Source of the DNA: Streptomyces olivochromogenes
Lineage (GTDB): Bacteria > Actinomycetota > Actinomycetes > Streptomycetales > Streptomycetaceae
Length of the DNA: 64,000 nt
Assembly (NCBI RefSeq): GCF_001514115.1
Contig: NZ_KQ948468.1
Coordinates: 1-64,000, forward strand
Direction of reading: 5' to 3'
The notes below the pieces were generated by a model that saw only the letters and a program-made list of their open reading frames with translations, was not told the DNA's origin and ran no database searches. Below are positions 51,149 to 60,150 of the stretch, one piece after another (positions within the stretch are counted from its first letter, which is position 1; every line of letters begins with the position of its first letter). The position numbers were made by a program, and so were the translations under genes.

Positions 51149-52747
51149 ATGTCAATTCGTGCGTCCATGCAAAGGGCGGGGATTTCCGCCGCCCGAAGGC
51201 TCGCTCTACTGCTGGTTTCGGTACTGATAGTCAGCGGGTGCAGCAAATCCGATCAGTTGTTCGTGGTACGGGCCGTGGCGGCGGGGGTCTCCTCGGTCTC
51301 CCCCTTCTTCAAGGAGGACCGGCAGCTCGGCACGGACATCCGCCTGCCCGAGGCCCGGCCCAGCGGTGGCGTGCAGGCCAGTAACAGCCCCGGGCTGTAC
51401 GGCGGGGCCCCTGACGGCAGCAACGGAAGCGGTTCACCGGCACCGGCGCCCGACCCCAGTACCGGCACCGGCCCTGGCACCGGCGTGTGGGGCGGCACCA
51501 CGAAACCCGGCACCTGCGCCGTGACGAAGTTGAAGAAATTCCTCACCGACCCCAAGAACTCGGCGAAGGCCCAGGAATGGGCGCGGGTCCTGCATATAAG
51601 CACCGATCAGATCCCGAGTTATATCGATCAACTCACACCCGTCGTACTGCGTCACGACACTCTCGTGACGAATCACGACTACAAGAACGGCAAGGCGGTT
51701 TCGTACGCCGCGCTGCTGCAGGCCGGAATCGCCATTCTGGTCGACCAACAGGGACTGCCCGCGGTGAAGTGCTCCTGCGGCAATCCGCTGCTCCCCTTCG
51801 AGGGAAAGGCCTCGAAGACCGACGTGCGGTTCAAGAACGGCAACAAGAAGTGGGCCGACTACCGGCAGGACCGCGTCGTGGTGGTCGAGCCGCCGCCCGG
51901 GGCGCAGGAGATCCACAAGCTCCAGCTCGTCGACGTGCACAACCCCGACCGGGGGATCGCCCGCCCGGTGGGCAGCGACGGCAGCCAGGACAAGTCCTTC
52001 GACACCCAGCAGAAGCACGCCGTGCCACCGGTCACCGGCATGACCTTCGCCGAGGCGACCCGGCGGCTGACCGACGCGGGGCTGGGAATGTCGTACGCCG
52101 GTGACAGCCTGCCGGCCGACGACGCCCAGGTGACGGCATCCCGGCCGACCGAGGGCAGCCAGGTCGTCTGGGGTACGTCGGTCATCCTGTCGGCGCGGTC
52201 CGACAGCCCGTCCGACAGTGGCGGTGGTCCGGTCACGCCGTCGGATTCCGGCACGAGCACGGGCGGCACGAACGGAACGCGCGGCACGAGCGGAACGGGC
52301 TCGGATCCCGGGACTACCCCGCCCACCCCGTCCGGGGGATCGTCCGGCCCCTCGTCCGGCGGCTCGTCATCGGACAGCGCCTCGCCGTCCGACGGTGGCA
52401 CCGGGTCGGGTGTCCCTACGGATACGGCCACCTCCACCCCCACGAAATCCGCCACGCCCACGGACACCCCCACGGACACGAGCGGCGGAACGGGCGGCGG
52501 AACGACCTCGACCCCGTCGCACGCCTCTCCGACCGGCTCACCCGCGAGCAGTGCCCCGACCACCCCCACGGCCACTGCCCCGACCGTGCCGACGACCGAA
52601 CCGACCTCGCACGAACCGACCTCGACCAGGCCCACCGTCAGCAGCGCGCCGCCGCCGAGTGAGCCCGTGTCGAGCACACCGCCCGCCCCGGTCGACCCGG
52701 GTACGAGCGACTCCGCTCTCGGTGGGCCCACCGAGAGCGCGGCCTGA
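51149..52747 (+). CDS. Lipoprotein with DUF6777-like and PASTA-like domains
   Basis: A 532-residue protein with a lipoprotein signal (ALLLVSVLIVSGC, lipobox Cys31). Residues about 35-275 resemble a domain found beside actinobacterial kinases (CAVTKLKKFL; CSCGNPLLPF; VHNPDRGIARPVG); I think of it as DUF6777. A PASTA-like repeat follows at about 290-350 (VPPVTGMTFAEATRRLTDAG; VTASRPTEGSQVVWGTSVIL). The last 170 residues are Ser/Thr/Pro/Gly-rich, long enough to reach through the wall. It precedes a Ser/Thr kinase gene by 36 bases, so it may be a sensor or substrate partner for it. Confidence 0.75.
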   Translation: MSIRASMQRAGISAARRLALLLVSVLIVSGCSKSDQLFVVRAVAAGVSSVSPFFKEDRQLGTDIRLPEARPSGGVQASNSPGLYGGAPDGSNGSGSPAPAPDPSTGTGPGTGVWGGTTKPGTCAVTKLKKFLTDPKNSAKAQEWARVLHISTDQIPSYIDQLTPVVLRHDTLVTNHDYKNGKAVSYAALLQAGIAILVDQQGLPAVKCSCGNPLLPFEGKASKTDVRFKNGNKKWADYRQDRVVVVEPPPGAQEIHKLQLVDVHNPDRGIARPVGSDGSQDKSFDTQQKHAVPPVTGMTFAEATRRLTDAGLGMSYAGDSLPADDAQVTASRPTEGSQVVWGTSVILSARSDSPSDSGGGPVTPSDSGTSTGGTNGTRGTSGTGSDPGTTPPTPSGGSSGPSSGGSSSDSASPSDGGTGSGVPTDTATSTPTKSATPTDTPTDTSGGTGGGTTSTPSHASPTGSPASSAPTTPTATAPTVPTTEPTSHEPTSTRPTVSSAPPPSEPVSSTPPAPVDPGTSDSALGGPTESAA

Positions 52748-52783
52748 CCCGCGTACGACGACGCAGAGCCCGGGGGCAACCGG

Positions 52784-54949
52784 ATGACAGCAGGATCAGC
52801 GCAGTCGGGAGTGGGCCGGATCATCGACGGCCGGTATCTGCTGCTGAAGCAGGTCGGCTCCGGCGGGATGGGCCACGTCTGGCTCGCCCACGACCAACGG
52901 CTCGACTGCGACGTGGCGCTCAAGGAGATCAGGTTCCGCGATGTCCGGGAAGGGAGCGAGGAGCACGAGTCGCGGATCGCGCGCGCCCGCGCCGAGGCCC
53001 GGCACGCGGCGGTGCTGCGCGGCCACCCGCACGTGGTGACGGTCCACGACGTCCTGGAGCACGACGGCCTGCCATGGATCGTGATGGAGTACGTGGCGGG
53101 CGCCGAGGACCTGCGGGCCTGGCTCGCCCGGCGCGGCCCGCTGGCCCCCGACGAGTGCGCCCGCGTCGGCCTCGCGGTGCTCGACGCGCTGACCGCCGGG
53201 CACGAGCGTGGCATCATGCACCGGGACGTCAAACCGGCCAACATCCTGCTCGCCCCGGACCGCGCGGGCACCCCCGGCGCGCGCATCCTCCTCACCGACT
53301 ACGGCGTCTCGGTCCAGCCGGACTCCCCCGAGACCCGCTGGACCCGTACCTCAGTCCTGGTCGGCACGGCCGGCTATCTGGCACCGGAGCGGGCGCAGGG
53401 AGCGGATCCGACCGCGGCGTCCGACCTGTTCTCGCTGGGCTGCACGCTGTACTTCGGTGTGGAGGGCCACGGCCCCTTCGACCGCGACAGCCACATAGGG
53501 GCGCTCGCCGCGGTGGTCTCGGAGGAGGCGCCGCCGTCCCGGCGGGCCGGTGCGCTGGGGCCGGTCATCGACGCGCTGCTGGTCAAGGACCCCGGCCTGC
53601 GGATCTCCGCGGAACGGACGGCGGCGGCCCTGGCCCGGATCATCCTGCCCGAGCCCCATCCGCCGACCCAGGTCGACACCGGCTCGCAGCCCGCGTGGGC
53701 GGGGCTCGTCACCTCCGACGGTCCCGGCGGTCCGGCGCCACCGGGCCGGACCCCGGGCGGCCCGCCCAGGGACCACGACTACGCGCCGCCGCCGCCCGCA
53801 CACGACCAGAGCCTGTCCCCCGCCCGGGGCCAGGGACTGGCCCCGGACCAGGGACTCGCCCAGGACCAGGGTTTCGCGGCGCCGGGTTCCTACGTCCCCA
53901 CGGCCCAGGCGGCCTCTCCCGCGCCGGCGCACCACGCGGCGTACACGCCCATGGCGCAGGCAGCCGGCCCCCGTGCCGGTGCCCCGGCCGCGTACGCCCC
54001 TCGCCCGGGCCAGGGTTTCGGTCCGCCGACCCCGCACCCCCCGCAGCCCGGCGCGGGTTTCGGTCCGCCCCGTTACGTGGGGCCCGCCGCACCCGCCACA
54101 GATCCCGGCGGGGGGCGCCGCAGGCGGACGCTGCTCCTGCAGGTGACCGCGGCACTGCTCCTCGCGCTGTCGCTGACGGCGGGAGTGATCTGGGGCATGG
54201 CCCGGTACGGCGGGACGCGGACGCCCGTGGCCCCGTACGGCGCCCAGGTCGGACTCTCCGCACCGCTCAAGAAGGGCGACTGCGTACTGAGCGACCCGTC
54301 CCCCGCGCCGTCCTCGGGCACCCCGCGTCTGCAACTGGATCCGAGCTGCGGAGCGCTGCGCCCCGACGGGCAGGTGATGGAGCTGTACAAGGCCCGCTCC
54401 TACGAGGAGGCCGGCAGCGACGGACCGGACCAGTGCGCGGAGCGGACGAAGGCGACCGCCGACAAACTCGCCTGGCACGTCCAGAGCCTGGCCGTGGTGC
54501 CCACCCGCGAGGGCTTCGACGCCACCGGCGGGAACGTCGCATGTCTGCTGGTCGGCAAGCACGGTCCGGTGTACGGCAGGCTCGGCGGCCTCCGCCCGTA
54601 CGGGATGCCGTTCGAGGACGCGACCCAGATGCAGCAGGGCGACTGCCTCGGCCATGCCCGCGGGGACGCGAGCGAGTACACCCACTACGAACTCGTCTCC
54701 TGCGACCAGGACCATGTGGGCAAGGTCTTCCGGATCACGCACCTCACCACCCTCACGCCCGGCAAGAAGCCCGATGTCGAGGCGGACGCGCAATGCGCGG
54801 CCGACGCCCCGCCGCAGCAGCTCGGCTATCCCGCCGACACCTATGTGAGTCATGGCCTGCGCAGCACAGGACTGTGGAGGAAGGGGTACTACCTGGTGGT
54901 CTGCGCCATCGAGCGTCTGGACAAGGCCCTCATGCACGGAGGCGAGTAG
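52784..54949 (+). CDS. Membrane Ser/Thr protein kinase
   Basis: A 721-residue PknB-type kinase. Kinase domain at about 14-280: glycine loop GSGGMGHVW, Lys47 (VALKEIR), HRDVKPANILL with Asp148, TDYG instead of DFG at 172-174 and APERAQG activation-loop end. A long Pro/Gln/Gly-rich linker (repeats of GQGLAPDQGLAQDQGF kind) leads to one membrane helix at about 450-475. The exterior domain (KKGDCVLSDPSP; DATQMQQGDCLGHARGDA) has cysteine pairs in the style of septum-formation-like domains. ATG 52784. In one operon with the lipoprotein. Confidence 0.9.
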   Translation: MTAGSAQSGVGRIIDGRYLLLKQVGSGGMGHVWLAHDQRLDCDVALKEIRFRDVREGSEEHESRIARARAEARHAAVLRGHPHVVTVHDVLEHDGLPWIVMEYVAGAEDLRAWLARRGPLAPDECARVGLAVLDALTAGHERGIMHRDVKPANILLAPDRAGTPGARILLTDYGVSVQPDSPETRWTRTSVLVGTAGYLAPERAQGADPTAASDLFSLGCTLYFGVEGHGPFDRDSHIGALAAVVSEEAPPSRRAGALGPVIDALLVKDPGLRISAERTAAALARIILPEPHPPTQVDTGSQPAWAGLVTSDGPGGPAPPGRTPGGPPRDHDYAPPPPAHDQSLSPARGQGLAPDQGLAQDQGFAAPGSYVPTAQAASPAPAHHAAYTPMAQAAGPRAGAPAAYAPRPGQGFGPPTPHPPQPGAGFGPPRYVGPAAPATDPGGGRRRRTLLLQVTAALLLALSLTAGVIWGMARYGGTRTPVAPYGAQVGLSAPLKKGDCVLSDPSPAPSSGTPRLQLDPSCGALRPDGQVMELYKARSYEEAGSDGPDQCAERTKATADKLAWHVQSLAVVPTREGFDATGGNVACLLVGKHGPVYGRLGGLRPYGMPFEDATQMQQGDCLGHARGDASEYTHYELVSCDQDHVGKVFRITHLTTLTPGKKPDVEADAQCAADAPPQQLGYPADTYVSHGLRSTGLWRKGYYLVVCAIERLDKALMHGGE

Positions 54950-55044
54950 CACGCCCGGCCCTGGCGAACCACGTCCGTTCGGGTGAAAATGGGCGCAGGC
55001 CACGGCCCGCGTCGCGGACCCCGCCGGGAGAAGGGTGTACTGCG

Positions 55045-55203
55045 ATGCCCGGTTCGACGAAAGCGATGGGGGTGCTCACCGTCGGCGGACTCGTCATGGT
55101 GACGGCCTACACGGTGGCGCTCGGCAGCAACGGCTGGCTGTGGTTCGGCTGGGTGGTGCTCGGTCTGCTCACGATCGGGATGGTGGCCTCGCGGGGCGCC
55201 TGA
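55045..55203 (+). CDS. Small membrane protein, 52 aa
   Basis: ATG 55045 opens a 52-codon frame ending 16 bases before the convergent kinase gene. Two hydrophobic stretches (VLTVGGLVMVTAYTVAL and WLWFGWVVLGLLTIGMVA) are parted by a short Ser-Asn-Gly turn. A possible ribosome site, GGGAGAAGG, lies upstream at about 12 bases. Function unknown. It may be cotranscribed with the kinase operon. Confidence 0.6.
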   Translation: MPGSTKAMGVLTVGGLVMVTAYTVALGSNGWLWFGWVVLGLLTIGMVASRGA

Positions 55204-55219
55204 CGCGCGGGGGTCACTG

Positions 55220-56425
55220 TCACTCCCTGGGCAGCGGTCCCGCCGGGTGCACCCCCGGCTGGTACTTCGGAAGCCGGGCGGTGATCTTCATGCCCGCTCC
55301 CACCGCGGTCTCGATGACGAGGCCGTACTCGTCCCCGTACACCTGGCGGAGCCGGTCGTCGACGTTGGACAGTCCGATGCCGCCGGAGGGGCTCACCTCC
55401 CCGGCGAGGATGCGGCGCAGCCGGTCGGGGTCCATTCCGGTGCCGTTGTCCTCGATCACGACCAGTGCCTCGGCGCCCGCGTCCTGGGCGGTGATGCTGA
55501 TGTGGCTCTTGTCGGTCTTGCCTTCCAGTCCGTGTTTGACGGCGTTCTCCACGAGGGGCTGGAGGCAGAGGAAGGGCAGCGCGACCGGCAGCACCTCGGG
55601 GGCGATCTGCAGGGTGACCGAGAGGCGCTCGCCGAAGCGGGCTCTGACCAGCGCCAAGTAGTGGTCGATGGCGTGCAGTTCGTCGGCGAGGGTGGTGAAG
55701 TCGCCGTGCCTGCGGAACGAGTAGCGCGTGAAGTCGGCGAACTCCAGGAGCAGTTCACGGGCGCGTTCGGGGTCGGTGCGGACGAACGAGGCGATCACCG
55801 CGAGCGAGTTGAAGATGAAGTGCGGGGAGATCTGGGCGCGCAGGGCCTTGATCTCGGCCTCGATCAGGCGGGTGCGGGACTGGTCGAGGTCGGCGAGTTC
55901 CAGTTGCACGGAGACCCAGCGGGCGACCTCACCCGCGGCCCGGACGAGGACGGCGGACTCGCGGGGCGCGCAGGCTACGAGCGCTCCGTGGACGCGGTCG
56001 TCGACGGTGAGCGGTGCGACGACGGCCCAGCGCAGGGAGCAGTCCGGCTCGTCGCAGTTCAGCCGGAAGGCCTCGCCGCGGCCGGTCTCCAGGGGGCTGC
56101 CGAGCCGTTCCATGATCTCGGTGCGGTGGTGGTCCCCCAGGCCGTCCCACGCGAGGACGGTGTCCTGATCGGTGAGGCACAGGGCGTCCGTGCCGAGCAG
56201 GGTGCGCAGTCGGCGGGCGGACCTGCGGGCGGTCTCCCCGGTGAGGCCCGCGCGCAGTGGGGGCGCGGCCAGCGAGGCGGTGTGCAGGGTCTCGAAGGTG
56301 GCGTGTTCGACGGGGGTGCCGAGGCCGCCGAGGTTCTCGGGCCGCGCGGTACGCCGGCCGAGCCAGAACCCGGCGGCGAGCAGCGGGAGCACGGCGACAC
56401 AGAGGCCCGCCAGGAATCCGCTCAT
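55220..56425 (-). CDS. LytS-type sensor histidine kinase
   Basis: A 401-residue kinase: N-terminal membrane segment (FLAGLCVAVLPLLAAGFWLG), a GAF-like domain at about 65-180, the His_kinase domain (PF06580) with phosphoacceptor His in QISPHFIFNSLAVIASF, and the HATPase with LVENAVKHGLEGK and VIEDNGTGMDPD. Partner of the LytTR regulator at the head of the same strand. LytS/YehU (BtsS)/YpdA-like kinases sense pyruvate or related acids, and the gene next to it is a symporter of the acetate/pyruvate type. Lone membrane helix, so sensing may be in the cytoplasm. Confidence 0.88.
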   Translation of the reverse strand: MSGFLAGLCVAVLPLLAAGFWLGRRTARPENLGGLGTPVEHATFETLHTASLAAPPLRAGLTGETARRSARRLRTLLGTDALCLTDQDTVLAWDGLGDHHRTEIMERLGSPLETGRGEAFRLNCDEPDCSLRWAVVAPLTVDDRVHGALVACAPRESAVLVRAAGEVARWVSVQLELADLDQSRTRLIEAEIKALRAQISPHFIFNSLAVIASFVRTDPERARELLLEFADFTRYSFRRHGDFTTLADELHAIDHYLALVRARFGERLSVTLQIAPEVLPVALPFLCLQPLVENAVKHGLEGKTDKSHISITAQDAGAEALVVIEDNGTGMDPDRLRRILAGEVSPSGGIGLSNVDDRLRQVYGDEYGLVIETAVGAGMKITARLPKYQPGVHPAGPLPRE

Positions 56426-56453
56426 GCCGTCACCGCCCCGCTCGACGATACGC

Positions 56454-58199
56454 TCACGCCTTGGCCTCCCCGCGTGCGTCGGCGTCTGCGCGCCTGTCCC
56501 CTCCGGCCAGTTCTTCCGGCAGGTGGAACCGGGCCAGGATCGCCGCCGTCCCGGCCGGCACCCGTCCGGCCGTGGCCAGCGACACCAGGATCATGGTGAG
56601 GAACCCGAGCGGCACCGACCAGAGCGCGGGCCAGGCGAGCAGCGCGTGCAGCGCGCCCGAGCCCGGGTAGCCCGCCATGGTCGCGGCGACGGCGACGAAG
56701 GCGGCGCCGCCGCCGACGAGCATTCCGGCGGCCGCGCCCGGCGGGGTCAGCCGCCGCCACCAGATGCCGAGGACGAGCAGCGGGCAGAAGGAGGACGCGG
56801 ACACGGCGAAGGCGAGTCCGACGGCGTCGGCGACGGGCAGCCCGCCGACGATCACGCTCGCCGCGAGGGGTACCGCCATGGCGAGTACGGTGCCCAGCCG
56901 GAAGTGGCGCACCCCGCGCGAGGGCAGCACGTCCTGGGTGAGCACCCCGGCCACCGCCATCGTCAGTCCGGACGCGGTCGACAGGAACGCCGCGAAGGCC
57001 CCGCCCGCCACCAGCGCGCCCAGGAGATCCGCGCCGAGCCCTCCGATCACACGGTCGGGCAGCAGCAGGACGGCGGCGTCGGCGTTCCCGGTGAGGCTCA
57101 GTTCGGGGGCGTACAGGCGGCCGAGCGCGCCGTAGACGGGTGGCAGCAGGTAGAACGCGCCGATCAGGCCGAGGACGGCGACCGTGGTGCGGCGGGCCGC
57201 GACGCCGTGCGGGCTGGTGTAGAAGCGGACGACGACGTGCGGCAGTCCCATCGTGCCGAGGAAGGTCGCGAGGATCAGTCCGTACGTGGCGTACAGCGGG
57301 CGTTCCTCGCGGCCCGCCGCGAGCGAGGTCGACATGCCGCCGTTGCTGCCCCGGTCGGCGGCCGGGACGGGGTCGCCCTTGGCGAAGGTCAGCCGGGTGC
57401 CGCGCTCGATGTGGTGGACGCCCGCGGGGAGTCGCAGCCGCTCGCCGTCGTAGCGGTGGCCGTCGACCGTACCGGTGGCCGTGACGCCCAGCGGGTCCGA
57501 GAGTCTCAGGTCGAGGCTGTCGTCGACGCGGACGACGCGCTGCTCGCGGAAGGTCGCGGGTTCGGCGAAGGCCTGGCGCGGGGCGCCGTCGGCCTGCCAG
57601 GCGAGAACCAGGAAGAGTGCGGGAACCAGCAGGGCGGTGAGCTTGAGCCAGTACTGGAAGGCCTGCACGAAGGTGATGCTGCGCATGCCTCCGGCGGCGA
57701 CGGTGGCGACCACGACGACCGCGACGAGCACCCCGCCGAACCAGTCGGGCGCGTCGGTCAGGACGGCCAACGTCAGTCCGGCGCCCTGCAGTTGGGGCAG
57801 CAGGTACAGCCAGCCGACTCCGACCACGAAGGCACCGGCGAGGCGTCGCACGGCCGGTGAGCCGAGGCGTGCCTCCGCGAAGTCGGGCAGGGTGTACGCG
57901 CCGGAGCGGCGCAGTGGGGCCGCGACGAACAGGAGCAGCACGAGGTAGCCGGCCGTGTAGCCGACGGGGTACCAGAGCATGTCGGGGCCCTGGACGAGGA
58001 CGAGGCCCGCGATGCCGAGGAAGGAGGCGGCGGAGAGGTACTCGCCGCTGATCGCGGCCGCGTTGAGCCGGGGGCCCACGGTGCGTGAGGCGACGTAGAA
58101 GTCGGAGGTGGTCCGGGAGATGCGCAGGCCGAAGGCGCCGACCAGGACGGTCGCCACGACGACGAGGGCGACGGCGGGGACGGCGTAGTTCTGATTCAC
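56454..58199 (-). CDS. Sodium:solute symporter (acetate/pyruvate type, SSS family)
   Basis: A 581-residue transporter with about 13 helices. The SSS signature region is YLSAASFLGIAGLVLVQG with SGE in helix 1-2, and IGGLGADLLGALVAGGAFAA later; GTMGLPHVVVRFYTS is typical of ActP/MctC-like acetate, propionate and pyruvate symporters. A soluble loop of about 100 residues (220-320) is inserted between helices, as in actinobacterial MctC-like proteins. GTG 58199 is the start; the ribosome site GAGGA lies in the last copy of a 21-bp tandem repeat. Confidence 0.9.
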   Translation of the reverse strand: MNQNYAVPAVALVVVATVLVGAFGLRISRTTSDFYVASRTVGPRLNAAAISGEYLSAASFLGIAGLVLVQGPDMLWYPVGYTAGYLVLLLFVAAPLRRSGAYTLPDFAEARLGSPAVRRLAGAFVVGVGWLYLLPQLQGAGLTLAVLTDAPDWFGGVLVAVVVVATVAAGGMRSITFVQAFQYWLKLTALLVPALFLVLAWQADGAPRQAFAEPATFREQRVVRVDDSLDLRLSDPLGVTATGTVDGHRYDGERLRLPAGVHHIERGTRLTFAKGDPVPAADRGSNGGMSTSLAAGREERPLYATYGLILATFLGTMGLPHVVVRFYTSPHGVAARRTTVAVLGLIGAFYLLPPVYGALGRLYAPELSLTGNADAAVLLLPDRVIGGLGADLLGALVAGGAFAAFLSTASGLTMAVAGVLTQDVLPSRGVRHFRLGTVLAMAVPLAASVIVGGLPVADAVGLAFAVSASSFCPLLVLGIWWRRLTPPGAAAGMLVGGGAAFVAVAATMAGYPGSGALHALLAWPALWSVPLGFLTMILVSLATAGRVPAGTAAILARFHLPEELAGGDRRADADARGEAKA

Positions 58200-58200
58200 G

Positions 58201-58281
58201 GCTCAGCGGTCCTCATTCACGGCTCAGCAGTCCTCGTTCTCGGCTCAGCGGTCCTCGTTCTCGGCTCAGCGGTCCTCGACC
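58201..58281 (-). repeat. 21-bp tandem repeat at a stop/ribosome-site/start junction
   Basis: Nearly four copies of a 21-base unit (GCTCAGCGGTCCTCGTTCTCG on the plus strand in three variants) start at 58201, 58222, 58243 and 58264. Read on the minus strand each unit carries GAGGA, a TGA in the DUF485 frame, and, in the last units, GTGAAT; the true DUF485 stop and the true symporter start belong to the first and last copies. Confidence 0.85.
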
Positions 58282-58625
58282 AGGCGCACGAAGTCCTTCT
58301 CGTTGCGCTCGGCGCGCCGCACGTACCAGCGGGCGAGCAGGACCAGGGGCGGGTAGACGCAGAAGCCGAGCACGGCCCACTCCAGGCTCGCGCCGTCCGG
58401 CATCGCGGCGAAGACCAGGGGTAGTGGCCCGACCAGCAGGACCAGTACGGCGAACACCACCAAGGCGGCGCGGAGTTGACTGCGCATCAGGGAGCGGACG
58501 TAGGTGTGGCCGAGCGTGGTCTGTTCGTCGATCTCGGTCCTGGGCCGGTAGTAGCCGGAGGTGCGGCGGGTGCGCCGGGGCACCCCGGTGACGACCACCC
58601 GGCGTTCGGTCGGGTCCTGCGGCAC
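58266..58625 (-). CDS. DUF485 membrane protein, partner of the symporter
   Basis: A 119-residue protein. Residues 1-45 are polar; two helices follow (LVVFAVLVLLVGPLPLVFA and WAVLGFCVYPPLVLLARWYV) and a charged tail (RAERNEKDFVRLVED). DUF485 proteins (YjcH-like) are encoded beside ActP-type acetate symporters and are taken to be accessory subunits. GTG 58625 follows GGGGGAAGCGGC. It sits between the response regulator and the symporter. Confidence 0.88.
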   Translation of the reverse strand: MPQDPTERRVVVTGVPRRTRRTSGYYRPRTEIDEQTTLGHTYVRSLMRSQLRAALVVFAVLVLLVGPLPLVFAAMPDGASLEWAVLGFCVYPPLVLLARWYVRRAERNEKDFVRLVEDR

Positions 58626-58639
58626 GCCGCTTCCCCCTC

Positions 58640-59395
58640 TCAGCTCGTGGTCCGGCGCATCAGCAGATCGCGCAGTTCGCGGGCGTGCCGGCGGCTGACC
58701 TGGAGTTCGACGGAGTCGACGAGGACGCTCACGGCGCCCGCGTCCAGGCGGAGTTCGCCGATGTGGCGCAGGGCGACGAGATGGCGCCGGTGGATGCGGA
58801 CGAAGCCGCGTGAGCGCCAGCGTTCCTCCAGGGTGGAGAGCGGGATGCGGACGAGATGGCTGCCCTGGGCGGTGTGCAGACGTGCGTAGTCGCCGTGTGC
58901 TTCGACGTGGGTGATGTCCTCGACGGCCACGAAGCGGGTGACGCCGCCGAGTTCGACGGATATGTGGTCCGGGTCGGGCTCGTGGACGGGTATCCGCGGT
59001 GCGGTGTCCTGGAGTTGGGCGGCCCGCCGGACGGCTTCGGCCAGCCGCTCCCGCCGTACCGGCTTGAGGATGTAGTCGACGGCCTTGAGGTCGAAGGCCT
59101 GGACGGCGAAGCCCTCGTGGGCGGTGACGAACACGACGAGCGGCGGTGAGGCGAAGCCGGTGAGCAGCCGGGCGAGGTCGAGTCCGTCGAGTCCGGGCAT
59201 GTGGATGTCGAGGAAGACGACGTCGATGGCTTCGGGGCCGCCGGGTCCGGATTCCAGGGCCCGGTTGATCCGGCGCAGCGCCTCGGTCGCGTCGCTCGCG
59301 CCCTCGGCGCTGGAGATCCGGGGATCGGCGTTCAGGAGGTAGAGGAGTTCCTCCAGGGACGGTTGTTCGTCGTCGACGGCGAGCGCGCGCAGCAT
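58640..59395 (-). CDS. LytTR response regulator
   Basis: A 251-residue regulator with a receiver domain at 1-125 (phospho-Asp in VVFLDIHMPGLDG, preceded by AVDDEQPSLEE; switch residues VTAHEGF; Lys in YILKPVRRE) and a LytTR DNA-binding domain at about 148-248 (ITHVEAHGDYARLHTA; FVRIHRRHLVAL). The partner kinase lies at the far end of the same four-gene unit; the symporter and DUF485 genes stand in between and are its presumed targets. Confidence 0.93.
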   Translation of the reverse strand: MLRALAVDDEQPSLEELLYLLNADPRISSAEGASDATEALRRINRALESGPGGPEAIDVVFLDIHMPGLDGLDLARLLTGFASPPLVVFVTAHEGFAVQAFDLKAVDYILKPVRRERLAEAVRRAAQLQDTAPRIPVHEPDPDHISVELGGVTRFVAVEDITHVEAHGDYARLHTAQGSHLVRIPLSTLEERWRSRGFVRIHRRHLVALRHIGELRLDAGAVSVLVDSVELQVSRRHARELRDLLMRRTTS

Positions 59396-59444
59396 GACAG
59401 TGGAGTGTAGGAGCGATCGCCATGCCTGGACATGTGCGGGACGT

Positions 59445-59501
59445 GGACGTCGTCGCCGGACATGCGGACGTTGTCGCTGGTTGCGTGGACGTCGTCGCTG
59501 G
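59445..59501 (+). repeat. Three 15-bp repeats at 21-base period before the Lrp gene
   Basis: GGACGT(C/T)GTCGC(C/T)GG occurs at 59445-59459, 59466-59480 and 59487-59501, exactly 21 bases (two helix turns) apart. The array ends 13 bases before ATG 59515, where it could be an operator for self-control; Lrp/AsnC proteins bind in register on one face of DNA. Confidence 0.6.
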
Positions 59502-59514
59502 ATACAGTGCCGCC

Positions 59515-60027
59515 ATGAACAGCAAGCCCGCGATGTTCGACGAACTCGACCGCAAGATCATCACGGCCCTGATGGCCAACGCCCGGACGAGTTTCGCCGA
59601 GATCGGCACGGCGATCGGACTGTCGGCCACCGCGGTCAAGCGCCGTGTCGACCGGCTCCGCGAGACCGGTGTGATCACCGGGTTCACGGCCACGGTGAAG
59701 CCGACGGCGCTCGGCTGGCGCACGGAGGCGTACGTCGAGGTGTACTGCGAGGGCGCGGCGCCGCCCCGACGGCTCGCGGAGGTGGTCCGCAACCATCCGG
59801 AGATCACCGCGGCCATGACGGTGACGGGCGGCGCGGACGCGCTGCTCCATGTGCGGGCGACGGACGTGGACCACTTCGAGGAGGTGCTGGAGCGGATCCG
59901 CACCGAGCCGTTCATCCGGAAGACGATCAGCTACATGGTGCTGTCGCATCTGCTGCCGGAGGCCCCGGAGGCGGGCGCCACCCACGCGGCCCCGCAGGAT
60001 GCGCTGGACGCATCAAACCTGCGTTGA
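59515..60027 (+). CDS. Lrp/AsnC-family regulator
   Basis: A 170-residue regulator: winged helix at about 7-60 (FDELDRKIITALMANARTSF; TAVKRRVDRLRETG) and the RAM ligand domain (AAMTVTGGADALLHVRATDV). The ATG at 59515 was taken because the family begins directly with LDRKII; an in-frame ATG at 59422 would add 31 residues made of DVVAG repeats. It precedes the DDAH and ornithine aminotransferase genes in the same direction, and probably governs arginine or ornithine breakdown. Confidence 0.92.
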   Translation: MNSKPAMFDELDRKIITALMANARTSFAEIGTAIGLSATAVKRRVDRLRETGVITGFTATVKPTALGWRTEAYVEVYCEGAAPPRRLAEVVRNHPEITAAMTVTGGADALLHVRATDVDHFEEVLERIRTEPFIRKTISYMVLSHLLPEAPEAGATHAAPQDALDASNLR

Positions 60028-60150
60028 CCTGAGCGATTGCGCAGCGATGCTGCGCACACACGCAGCTCTCGTCTCTTGTCGCCCGTATCCCCTGTTTCCT
60101 ACCTTGGAGGCACCCCCAGTCGACACCGCAGGAAGCGGAGGTACCTCTCT

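Noticed and set aside
58201..58281. CRISPR array
   Set aside because: Units are adjacent without spacers and only 21 bases long; no cas gene is in the window.
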